Source of the DNA: JAFGXF01 sp963732595
GTDB taxonomy: Bacteria > Chloroflexota > Anaerolineae > Anaerolineales > Anaerolineaceae
Direction: 5' to 3'
Length of the DNA stretch: 64,000 bases
Assembly (NCBI GenBank): GCA_963732595.1
Contig: CAVSZZ010000002.1
Coordinates: 868,001-932,000 of the forward strand
Shown here: positions 54,547 to 62,752 of the stretch, one piece after another
How the letters are laid out: each line of letters starts with the position of its first letter
How positions within the stretch are numbered: the first letter of the stretch is position 1
Notes under the pieces: generated by a model
Databases searched by the model: none
Told to the model about the DNA's origin: nothing
The model's input: only the letters and a program-made list of their open reading frames with translations
Made by a program: the position numbers and the translations under genes

Positions 54547-54957
54547 TCAGACAATGGATAATCGAAGATAGTATTCAATCCCTACCATTCCCATAATACG
54601 ATTTAGTGGGGATGGAAAGGCATTCAAACCGGTTTCCAAGTCAATGAACTTCGGTTTGTTCAGGTCGTAATCCTCTGCTTTCCAGTACAGGCTACAAGTA
54701 CCTTTTACCAGGCTATTGGATAACCAGTCCACCTTCTTGCCGTAGGTCAGCGCAATGACGAAGCCACCATCGATAGGTTCAGCGATGATGGGTGTTCTAT
54801 AAACTTGGCCGCTTTTCCGTCCGACATGGGTCAAGATCACAAAATGCCCGAATTGCTTTCCGGCGATGTGGATGAGCAGCCTGTTGTTCACCTGCTTGTT
54901 CATGACACGAACCCGATCATAGATCGCTTGCCTATTCATGGCTTTCCTATAAATCAT
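54547..54957 (-). CDS. Deazaflavin (F420)-dependent nitroreductase-like protein (Ddn/PNPOx-like)
   Basis: 136 residues. FGHFVILTHVGRKSGQVYRTPIIAEPIDGGFVIALTYGKKVDWLSNSLVKG is the F420H2/FMN-binding split-barrel signature of the Ddn family (TxxGRKSG, then YG...DWxxN). It should bind F420 or a flavin; no F420 synthesis gene is present here. The ATG overlaps the stop of the methyltransferase gene (ATGA). Confidence 0.83.
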   Translation of the reverse strand: MIYRKAMNRQAIYDRVRVMNKQVNNRLLIHIAGKQFGHFVILTHVGRKSGQVYRTPIIAEPIDGGFVIALTYGKKVDWLSNSLVKGTCSLYWKAEDYDLNKPKFIDLETGLNAFPSPLNRIMGMVGIEYYLRLSIV

Positions 54958-55799
54958 TCCTTACAGGCACTGATTCCCATCAAGTTGGGATGGGTGGCTT
55001 TAGATTGCCCCTCCAGTGATTGGTAGAAGACCACTTCCTGGTAACGACATGCTTGTATCAAGCTATACCACTGATCGTCCGTATACGCTTGGGTGGTGGA
55101 AGAATAACGGGACACTGTACCGCTTAGGCCATCCAGGATATAGTATCGCTCGATAGCCACCCCGGTAGCCTCATCCCAACAACCTTCCTGTAACTGGATA
55201 TGCGGCCTGTCGGAGAATAAACCGCCCGGGCTGCTGTACCAGGTGGCCGGAGCCCTTCCCAGATCATGTACGCCCGCGTATGTTTGTACTTCCAGGACCA
55301 GTCTGCCCCCGCTGACCAGGGCATCAAAAGCCTTCAGCAGGATCTGTTGTGCATCCTGCGGCTTGAAGACATTGAGCTCTCCGTAAATACACATGACCAG
55401 GTCAAAACCAAATCCGAAAGGGACCTCGCGCAGGTCTCCCTCCATATATTCGCACTCCAACTTCTTTGCCAGAGCCTCCTCGCGGGCATAGGCGATCGAT
55501 GCCGGCGAGAAATCAATCCCGGTGCAGCGGCACCCCTGCGCAGCCAGCCGGCTGGTGTACAAACCGGGGCCGCAGCCCAGATCGAGCACTCTGGCGGGCT
55601 CGCCTGACAGCAATGCCTGGAAGATCCAGTCCACCTGCCGGTCGATGATGGAGCTGCGGCGGCTGGCCCAATCGTGATTCTGCGACAGGTGCTCGCGCAG
55701 CATGCGCGCGCTGAAGCCAGGTTCATTCCAGGGTATCTTTTCACCTTCCGACCACGGTGCTGGGTGAGAATCGCGGGAGATAATGTCGCTTATTTTCAT
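54954..55799 (-). CDS. Class I SAM-dependent methyltransferase
   Basis: 281 residues. VLDLGCGPG at residues 71-79 is motif I, CTGIDFSPASIAYARE motif II, and FDLVMCIYGELNVF the region around motif IV. The C-terminal part has mixed strands. It transfers a methyl group from S-adenosylmethionine to an unknown substrate. It lies 9 bp downstream of the ABC exporter, in the same direction, and the Ddn-like gene overlaps its end, so the three genes form a unit. Confidence 0.87.
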   Translation of the reverse strand: MKISDIISRDSHPAPWSEGEKIPWNEPGFSARMLREHLSQNHDWASRRSSIIDRQVDWIFQALLSGEPARVLDLGCGPGLYTSRLAAQGCRCTGIDFSPASIAYAREEALAKKLECEYMEGDLREVPFGFGFDLVMCIYGELNVFKPQDAQQILLKAFDALVSGGRLVLEVQTYAGVHDLGRAPATWYSSPGGLFSDRPHIQLQEGCWDEATGVAIERYYILDGLSGTVSRYSSTTQAYTDDQWYSLIQACRYQEVVFYQSLEGQSKATHPNLMGISACKE

Positions 55800-55808
55800 A
55801 TTGCTGCC

Positions 55809-57755
55809 TCAATGCACGTTGGGCCGTTCCCCCTTATTGAACTGGGTTTCGTACAAGCTCGAATACAACCCGCCTGATTTCACCAGGTTATCATGCGTCC
55901 CTTGCTCGACGATCCGGCCGCGGTCAATGACTAGTATCAGATCGGCCGCCAGGATGGTGGACAGGCGGTGGGCGATGACGATACTGGTGCGGTCGGCCAT
56001 CACCTTTTCCAGTGCGTCCTGAATCAGGGCTTCTGATTCGCTGTCCAGGCTGCTGGTTGCCTCATCCAATACCAGGATGCGCGGGTCCTTCAGGATCACT
56101 CTTGCCAGGGCGATGCGCTGTTTCTCCCCGCCACTCAATCGGTAACCGCGCTCGCCCACGATGGTGTCATAACCATCCGGCAAATCCGCAATGAAATCAT
56201 GGATGTTGGCGATCCGGCAGGCGGCTTCCAACTCAGCCTGGTTGGCATCCAACCTGGCGTATTGCAAATTGGTACGGATGGTGTCATGGAATAGGTAGGT
56301 CTCCTGGGTGACCATGCCGATCTGGGCCGATAAAGACTCAAGGGTCACTTCGCGCAGGTCATGCCCGTCGATGCGGATATGACCCGAGGATGGGTCATAC
56401 AGGCGCGGAATCAGGTAGGTCAAAGTGGTTTTACCCGCGCCGCTGGGTCCCACCAGCGCCACCAGTTGCCCGGGGTCGGCCTGGAAGCTGATACCCTCCA
56501 GCGCGACGCTGCGTGCCTGGCTGTGCGGAACATTCTCGTCGTTTGGTGTGCTCTTCGTTCCGGATAAAACCGCAGTGACATTATCCATGCTGCCATAGCG
56601 GTGCACATCACTGAGCAGGTTCTCATCCCCATCTTCATAATAAAAGGTAACGTCTTCAAAGCAGATCTCCCCACGCACATCCTTGAGGACAGCCGCATCC
56701 GATTTTTCATCGATCTCCACTGGCAGGTCGATCACCTCGAACACCCGTTCAAAACTGACCATCGAGGTGGCAAACTCGACTGGCGCATTGGAAAGACCCT
56801 GTAGTGCTCCGTACAAATTGCCTAAATAGGCACCAAAGGCCACGATCGTGCCGATGGTGAAGGCCCCCTGGATGACAAAATAACCTCCCAGGCCATACAC
56901 CAGCGCAGAACCCACTGCGCTGATCAGTCCGATGATCATCGTGAAGATCGATCCGGTGAAAGCCCGCTTCACACCTAGGTCACGCACCTGAACTGCCCGC
57001 TGGCCGAAGCGGTCCACCTCGACTTGCTGGCGGCCGAATAGCTTGACCAACAGGGCTCCGCCAATGTTCAAAGTCTCGCTCATCATGGCGTTCATCTGCG
57101 CATTGGCTTCCATCTGATTACGGGCGATATCCCGCAAACGGGTGCCCAAACCACGCGCAGCCAGGATGAATAACGGCATGATGACCACACTGATCAGGGT
57201 TAGTCGCCACTCGAGCGTCAGCATGACTACCAGAACGGCTACTGCCTGGATAAACTGGGTGATGATCCCGACAATGGTGCTGCTGATGGCATTTTGCGCG
57301 CCCACCACGTCGTTGTTCAGGCGGCTCATCAGCTCGCCCGTCTTGGTGTTGGTAAAGAAGCGCAGTGACATGCGCTGTAAGCCGGCATATAAGGCCCTGC
57401 GCAGGTCACAGATCACCCCTTCACCGACCCGCGCGTTGATACGCCGCTGGACCACGTGAAAGGCTCCGTTCAAGATCGGGATCCCCAGCATTGCGAGGGC
57501 TAACAGGATCAGCCGCTGGATGTCCTTGGAGGGAATGGCATGGTCGATCAGATCCCGCATGATCAGCGGCGACAACAGGCCCAGGCCGGTGCTGGCCAGG
57601 ATCAACAGCAGCATGCCGACCATCAACCAGCGGTAAGGTCCAGCATAAAACAGCACTCGCTTCAACAACGATTTCGTGATCTTGGGCTTTTCGTCGGGTG
57701 AATTGACCATCCCGTGTAAACCACCGTGCATCCCCATGCCACTACCTCTTTGCAT
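55809..57755 (-). CDS. ABC exporter, fused permease and ATPase (type I/IV)
   Basis: 648 residues. Six membrane helices (about 35-350) are followed by a nucleotide-binding domain with Walker A GPSGAGKTT, Q-loop MVTQETYLFH, signature LSGGEKQRIALARVIL, Walker B LDEATSSLDSES and H-loop IVIAHRLSTI. It is a homodimeric lipid, peptide or drug exporter. About 40 extra residues (around 385-425), containing SGTKSTPNDENVPHSQ, are inserted after the A-loop tyrosines and before ALEGISF. First gene of a likely unit with the methyltransferase and the Ddn-like protein. Confidence 0.9.
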   Translation of the reverse strand: MQRGSGMGMHGGLHGMVNSPDEKPKITKSLLKRVLFYAGPYRWLMVGMLLLILASTGLGLLSPLIMRDLIDHAIPSKDIQRLILLALAMLGIPILNGAFHVVQRRINARVGEGVICDLRRALYAGLQRMSLRFFTNTKTGELMSRLNNDVVGAQNAISSTIVGIITQFIQAVAVLVVMLTLEWRLTLISVVIMPLFILAARGLGTRLRDIARNQMEANAQMNAMMSETLNIGGALLVKLFGRQQVEVDRFGQRAVQVRDLGVKRAFTGSIFTMIIGLISAVGSALVYGLGGYFVIQGAFTIGTIVAFGAYLGNLYGALQGLSNAPVEFATSMVSFERVFEVIDLPVEIDEKSDAAVLKDVRGEICFEDVTFYYEDGDENLLSDVHRYGSMDNVTAVLSGTKSTPNDENVPHSQARSVALEGISFQADPGQLVALVGPSGAGKTTLTYLIPRLYDPSSGHIRIDGHDLREVTLESLSAQIGMVTQETYLFHDTIRTNLQYARLDANQAELEAACRIANIHDFIADLPDGYDTIVGERGYRLSGGEKQRIALARVILKDPRILVLDEATSSLDSESEALIQDALEKVMADRTSIVIAHRLSTILAADLILVIDRGRIVEQGTHDNLVKSGGLYSSLYETQFNKGERPNVH

Positions 57756-57846
57756 CTAATATGTCCTTAATCATTTCTTCATTAGTAAACTTCAAATTCA
57801 ATATACCAGATATGTACCCCACAGTACTTATACATCGATTCGATAA

Positions 57847-59058
57847 TTAAATCCCTGCAGCCGCTTTGCCAGCTAATGCCCCACTGGCGAAGGCATAATG
57901 AAGGTTATAACCCCCACAGGGACCAACCACATCCAGCGTTTCGCCGGTGAGATACAGACCTTTCACGACGCGCGATTCCATCGTGACCGGATCCACCTCG
58001 CTTACGGGCACCCCCCCGGCGGAAACCTGGCAGTACTCAAAACCACGAACCCCCTTAACTGGAAAGCGGATGTTCTTTAGTAGTAAAACCAGTCTCTCGA
58101 GTGAACGGTCATCGATCTGATTGAGGGGAGCATTTCCTTCCAGGCCGGCCTTCATAAGCAAGGTGAGCACCACTTTGGGCGGGAAGAAGGCACCCAAGAG
58201 GATCTTCACCGGCATGTCACTTGCGCGTTTGGCTTTCAAAAGGTTATCGAACGCCTCCTCAAAGAAAGCCAGCAGATTGAGAGATAGCTCCATTTTAGCA
58301 GAGGCATCTACAAGGTGGCTGAGGTCCATGACAGCCGGACCGTTCAAACCCCACTCGGTGAAGATGAGGTTCCCTTTCGAAAAACCTAACGATTTGTCTC
58401 CAGACCATAAGGTCGTGCCCACATCCAGGCGCATACCCTGCAGTGTGCGCATATCACCGAGGTCGGCCAGGATGGGCGCCAGCGCCGGTCGCTTTGGAAG
58501 TACAGTATGGCCGAGACCCTCCAATACCGGGAACAACTCCCCGCGCGAACCCAGGGTTGGATAGGCCATGCCGCCGGCCGACACGATCACCCGCTCAAAT
58601 TCAGCTTCCTGTGGCTTGTTATCACAAATGTATCCGATCATGAGACCCTTGGCTTCGGTCTTGAGCGAGGTCACCTGGGTTTGAGTCAAGAGGTTTATGC
58701 TGGATATGCCCAAAGCAGAAGAAAAGGCTTCCACAACCGATTGGGCTGAATTGGAGAGTGGGTAATACCAGCCATCGGATGTCTTATATACAGGGATGCC
58801 AATCGTCGAGAGCATTCCCAGCAGGTCACGGATGCCGAAACTGCCGAGGAGTGTCTCCATCCATTCAGGATCTACGCAGGTGTATTTAGACGCACCAACT
58901 GCTTCATTGGTAAGGTTGCAATGCCCACTGCCGGTCACCAGCAGTTTCCTGCCAACAACCGGGTTGCGCTCGAACAGGGTCACGGTTCCACCCTGCCAGG
59001 TAGCCTGGAGAGCCGCTGCCATGCCCGAAGCCCCCGCGCCGATCACTGCGATGGTCAT
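57847..59058 (-). CDS. BaiN/HI0933-like FAD-dependent oxidoreductase
   Basis: 403 residues. IGAGASGMAAALQA is the FAD-binding loop; GRKLLVTGSGHCNLTNEA, TEWGLNGPAVMDLS and the C-terminal GLYLTGETLDVVGPCGGYNLHYAFASG are the conserved blocks of the HI0933/BaiN family. These flavoproteins include a bile-acid-dehydroxylation reductase; most have unknown substrates. The ATG at 59056-59058 lies 6 bp from a TACAAT box, with no Shine-Dalgarno sequence. Confidence 0.9.
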   Translation of the reverse strand: MTIAVIGAGASGMAAALQATWQGGTVTLFERNPVVGRKLLVTGSGHCNLTNEAVGASKYTCVDPEWMETLLGSFGIRDLLGMLSTIGIPVYKTSDGWYYPLSNSAQSVVEAFSSALGISSINLLTQTQVTSLKTEAKGLMIGYICDNKPQEAEFERVIVSAGGMAYPTLGSRGELFPVLEGLGHTVLPKRPALAPILADLGDMRTLQGMRLDVGTTLWSGDKSLGFSKGNLIFTEWGLNGPAVMDLSHLVDASAKMELSLNLLAFFEEAFDNLLKAKRASDMPVKILLGAFFPPKVVLTLLMKAGLEGNAPLNQIDDRSLERLVLLLKNIRFPVKGVRGFEYCQVSAGGVPVSEVDPVTMESRVVKGLYLTGETLDVVGPCGGYNLHYAFASGALAGKAAAGI

Positions 59059-59064
59059 AATCGA

Positions 59065-59070
59065 ATTGTA
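59065..59070 (-). promoter_or_regulatory. -10 box next to the BaiN-like start
   Basis: TACAAT on the minus strand, 6 bp before the ATG, predicting a leaderless mRNA. No clear -35 hexamer. Confidence 0.45.
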
Positions 59071-59134
59071 CTTGATGATTGAGAGGGATACAGCTGGTTG
59101 AATTCGTCATCATGATGCGGGTTGAATTATCAAA

Positions 59135-59166
59135 ATAAACCCCGGCCTGCGCAGGCCGGGGTTTAT
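59135..59166 (-). terminator. Terminator downstream of the cupin gene
   Basis: A perfect 32-bp palindrome centred on CTGC/GCAG with a GGCC-rich core; on the minus strand it runs into TTTATTTTGATAA. It separates the cupin gene from the BaiN-like gene. Confidence 0.75.
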
Positions 59167-59190
59167 GGGTTTATGTGATAATCCGTGAAT

Positions 59191-59556
59191 CTAAGCCACA
59201 TCCCGCTGAGCATTCTCAGGCGAGTACGCTGGAATACAGATGGCAAGGTAATCGACCCCATCTTCATACGGTGAGCTATGCCTGACCCATTCCTCGGGAT
59301 CTTCAATGACCGCCTGACCAGCCTTGACCTCGATCACACCGTACTCGTGCTCCACCCTCAGACAACCTCTCAGGATAAAAGCGATTTCCTGGAACCTGGG
59401 GGTCTGCTTGGGTTCCTGCCAGCCTTTGGGTGATATGATCCTGGTTACACTGACGTTATAAGTTCCCGAATTCACTCTTCCGATATATTCATCGATTTTT
59501 GCGGGAACGTTGCCGACAGATTCGATACTCTTGGGTACGGTGATTAATTTAGGCAT
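59191..59556 (-). CDS. Cupin-domain protein
   Basis: 121 residues. The single cupin barrel shows EIAFILRGCLRVEHEYGVIEVKAGQAVIEDPEEWVRH: an E/H-poor motif 1 and a VxAGQAV...H motif 2, so metal binding may be reduced. Small cupins act as isomerases, oxygenases or ligand sensors; no specific role can be given. AAAGGGGAT precedes the ATG. It has its own terminator. Confidence 0.82.
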   Translation of the reverse strand: MPKLITVPKSIESVGNVPAKIDEYIGRVNSGTYNVSVTRIISPKGWQEPKQTPRFQEIAFILRGCLRVEHEYGVIEVKAGQAVIEDPEEWVRHSSPYEDGVDYLAICIPAYSPENAQRDVA

Positions 59557-59965
59557 AGTGATAATCCCCTTTGTTCGGATTTCTCCCGATCAATATTAGA
59601 CTGTTCCATCTTTCTGTTGAAATAAGCCTTGTTCAAACTTGCTTGAGGGATAAACCGGCCATGAACATATGACCATTGGAGATGCATCCCTCATTTTTAA
59701 TTCGCCTGCAGTATATTTCACTGTTAATTATAATACGAATTATACACTTCAGAACCAAAAAATATTTGCCTGGCAGCATGTCCGGAACACACAAAACACC
59801 GCTCGTTCCCGCTGTTCAGATAGATTATTGAAAAGACCCCAATATTACCAATCTGATTCTGTTTTCTCAAATATCATTGAACTTGCCTGTATAGTGGTAA
59901 GGACCACTTGAATTAATCAACTTTTGGCGGTATAGTTCGTATTCCCCACCCGGGGCAAAAACAGG
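59557..59965. other. AT-rich intergenic region between the cupin and phosphodiesterase genes
   Basis: About 400 bp without a gene. It holds AT-rich blocks (TATAAT...ATTATA near 59,730) and a 6-bp hairpin AGTGGT/ACCACT (59893-59908). Promoters for both divergent genes must lie here, but I cannot place them confidently. Confidence 0.5.
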
Positions 59966-61849
59966 ATGAAAAAACGAACTCTCCTTATATCCATCCTTTC
60001 GCTTGGGCTGATACTCCTCCAAGCCTGTCAAGGCGCAGCACCTGCCACCCCGGAAATCTCCCCCACGGACTTCATGACCGAAGTGCCTGCACTCACAACG
60101 GATGCTCATTCTGTCGTTTTAATCTCCTGGGATGGCAGTCGGGCGGACCTTGTCTATGATCTCATGGATGAAGGCCTCCTGCCAATATTTTCCTCCCTGG
60201 CCGCCCGGGGGATACGTGCCGAGTACGCCCAATCCATTGACCCTTCACTGACAGCTGTCGCTCATAACAGTATTTCCTCCGGTTCCTATCCAACCCATAC
60301 CGGAATCACATCCAACAGCTTCCACGTTACCGGCGACGATTTCTATTGGTACCGGCGTGGTTACGATGAGCCAATGGATGCTGCCGAACCGGTCTGGGTG
60401 ACTGCCTCAAAGGCCGGCCTGACGACCGCCTCAGTCTTCTATATCGGCGGAACCCCATCCCTGACCTCACAAACAGCGGATTACACCATCGGTTATGGCG
60501 TCGAGGATTCCTACTCGAAACAATGGGAGATCAGCCTCTCCACAGCCGCAGGCTGGACAGACACTCCCACATCCTTCAGCCCCGCAATGATGGGCAGTTT
60601 CACGATTCAGGATGTGGGTCCGGTTTACCTGTATGTCCTGGATTCTACGGACGACAATACCCAAAACCACGACACGGTCATCGTGAATACCGAGCGCTCA
60701 GGCAGTGAATCTGCCCAGGTTTTGAAGGAATCGGAATGGGGTACTCTGATCCTGTTGAAACGGGCCTTTGCAGGTGCCGAATTCCTTATACAGGAGATCA
60801 CGCCAGAAAGAGTCACGCTTTATCATACCGGTGTCGAACACAACACGGCCACCCCCGCTGAATTATTGAAATCCTTGAACGAAAACTTCGGCCCATTCCC
60901 GGCCGGCGGGGATTCTTATGCGCTGGAAAACGGATGGATCACCGAAGAGGATTTCCTTTATCTGCTTGAGCGCCAATCCGTATTTATGGCTAGGGTGGCA
61001 GCCTGGGTATACAGCACTTACCAACCGGACCTGATATTCACCTGGCAGGACCCGTTCGATTCCGCCGGGCACCAATTCCTGATGACCGACCCGCGTCAGT
61101 TGTCTTATTCAGCAGATAATGTTGATATTTATAAGGGTTACTATAACCTTGCCGCTGCGATTGCGGATTCCTCCCTGGGTATCATGCTGGAGGCTATCGA
61201 TCTGGAGCGGACCACCGTCCTGTTGGTGGGCGATCATGGCATGGCACCCATACACTCAAATGTGTTTGTGAACACCATCCTGGAGGAGGCCGGGTTATTA
61301 ACACTGGACAGCCAGAATTATGTGGTGTTAAGTAAAACCAGGGCTTTTGCCATTACTTCCGGTGGAAGTGTGCATGTGTATATCAACCTTCAGGGTCGGG
61401 AAAAGGGCGGTGGGACCGTGTCAGTTGATGAGTATCCGGTGATTCAGAAACAGATTATCAGCCTTCTGACGGAGCTGGTCGATCCTGAGTCCGGCTTACC
61501 GGTATTCCAGCGTATCCTGCCTCGCAATGAGCTGGCAAGCCTCGGCCTGGATCACTCCAACTCTGGGGATGTGTTTGCCCAGGCCAACCCGGGCTACCAC
61601 CTGGATGGGTGGCGGGGGAATGATTTCATCTTCACCCCAACCGATTTCTATGGTCAACATGGTTATGACAGCAGCCTTGCAGAGATGCGAACCATTTTCA
61701 TCGCAGCCGGGAAGGGTGTGCCCTTATCCACTACAGTGATCCCACCCATTAGAATTATCGATTATGCACCGACCATCGCACTGTTACTCGGTTTCACCCC
61801 GGCTGCCACGATTGACGGATCGATCATTCCCTCCTTTATTCAACCATGA
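59966..61849 (+). CDS. Lipoprotein phosphodiesterase / nucleotide pyrophosphatase (alkaline phosphatase superfamily)
   Basis: 627 residues. The signal peptide ends in the lipobox LLQAC (C21), so it is exported and lipid-anchored. Catalytic site of NPP-type enzymes: ISWDGSRAD (D56, metal), T96 in SLTAVAHN as nucleophile, then DPFDSAGHQ, VGDHGMAPIHS and a C-terminal GQHGYDSS, giving the D/H metal ligands. It should hydrolyse phosphodiesters or sulfate/phosphate monoesters outside the cell. Its stop overlaps the DHH gene start (ATGA). Confidence 0.88.
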   Translation: MKKRTLLISILSLGLILLQACQGAAPATPEISPTDFMTEVPALTTDAHSVVLISWDGSRADLVYDLMDEGLLPIFSSLAARGIRAEYAQSIDPSLTAVAHNSISSGSYPTHTGITSNSFHVTGDDFYWYRRGYDEPMDAAEPVWVTASKAGLTTASVFYIGGTPSLTSQTADYTIGYGVEDSYSKQWEISLSTAAGWTDTPTSFSPAMMGSFTIQDVGPVYLYVLDSTDDNTQNHDTVIVNTERSGSESAQVLKESEWGTLILLKRAFAGAEFLIQEITPERVTLYHTGVEHNTATPAELLKSLNENFGPFPAGGDSYALENGWITEEDFLYLLERQSVFMARVAAWVYSTYQPDLIFTWQDPFDSAGHQFLMTDPRQLSYSADNVDIYKGYYNLAAAIADSSLGIMLEAIDLERTTVLLVGDHGMAPIHSNVFVNTILEEAGLLTLDSQNYVVLSKTRAFAITSGGSVHVYINLQGREKGGGTVSVDEYPVIQKQIISLLTELVDPESGLPVFQRILPRNELASLGLDHSNSGDVFAQANPGYHLDGWRGNDFIFTPTDFYGQHGYDSSLAEMRTIFIAAGKGVPLSTTVIPPIRIIDYAPTIALLLGFTPAATIDGSIIPSFIQP

Positions 61850-62709
61850 CAAGAGCCATTTGTTTTCACCACAATGATGCGGATGGTCGCGCAAGTGGCG
61901 CGATTGCACGTTATGCGCTTGGGCACGAACTGTTGCTGATCGAGTCGGATTACGATGAACAACCCATCCCTTGGGATCAAATTGCATCAGCCGAACAGAT
62001 CTATGTCCTCGATTTTTCCTTTCCGATCGTGGATATGCAAAAGATGGCAGCCGGACGACAATTAATCTGGATCGATCACCACAAGAGCGCTCTTGCCGAG
62101 TTGAACGATGTGGCAGCCACCTGGCCCGGGATTCGCGATCTCACAGAAGCCGCCTGTGTGCTTTCCTGGCAGTATTTCTTCCCCCAACGCCCAATTCCGC
62201 AAGCGGTCACCCTGATCGGTGATCGGGATATCTGGCGATGGGCAGAAGCGGATACCGGTGCCTTTACTGAAGGGCTTCATGTCCGTGACAGTCATGCCGG
62301 AAATGACTCGCTTTGGATCCCCCTTTTGAAAGACGATCCGGATGTGCTTCACTCGATCATTGTAGAGGGACGCCGCCTGCGTGAGATTCGTCTGGCAGAC
62401 ATCAACAAACAGATTGAACGTCTCGGCTATGAAGTTCAGTTCGAAGGCCACCGCACCCTGGTCATCAATGCGCCTGGTAATGGTGACATGGGTCAACGCG
62501 GACGAGATCTAGGTTATGAGATCGTTTATTGTTATGAAGACCGCCTGCAACTTGGAAAACTAACCACCTCGGTCACCCTGTTCTCCCGCGGGGCAGATGT
62601 GTCTGTTATTGCGCGTCGTTATGGCGGAGGCGGGCATGCACAGGCGGCTGGCTTTTCTTTTTTACGTGGTGACACGCCATTTCCGCCAGGCTCTGATGTT
62701 AAATGGTAG
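61846..62709 (+). CDS. DHH family phosphoesterase
   Basis: 287 residues. CFHHNDADGRASGAI is motif I, YVLDFSFP motif II and IWIDHHKSAL the DHH motif; the C-terminal DHHA1 domain ends RRYGGGGHAQAAGFSF. It resembles oligoribonuclease/NrnA-type or DHH phosphohydrolases that cleave short nucleic acids or nucleotides with Mn2+. It overlaps the upstream lipoprotein gene by 4 bp and is likely co-transcribed. Exact substrate unknown. Confidence 0.87.
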   Translation: MTRAICFHHNDADGRASGAIARYALGHELLLIESDYDEQPIPWDQIASAEQIYVLDFSFPIVDMQKMAAGRQLIWIDHHKSALAELNDVAATWPGIRDLTEAACVLSWQYFFPQRPIPQAVTLIGDRDIWRWAEADTGAFTEGLHVRDSHAGNDSLWIPLLKDDPDVLHSIIVEGRRLREIRLADINKQIERLGYEVQFEGHRTLVINAPGNGDMGQRGRDLGYEIVYCYEDRLQLGKLTTSVTLFSRGADVSVIARRYGGGGHAQAAGFSFLRGDTPFPPGSDVKW

Positions 62710-62752
62710 AATAAACCCTTACGTGATTTTTCCACCAAAAGCGGAGAGGTTA

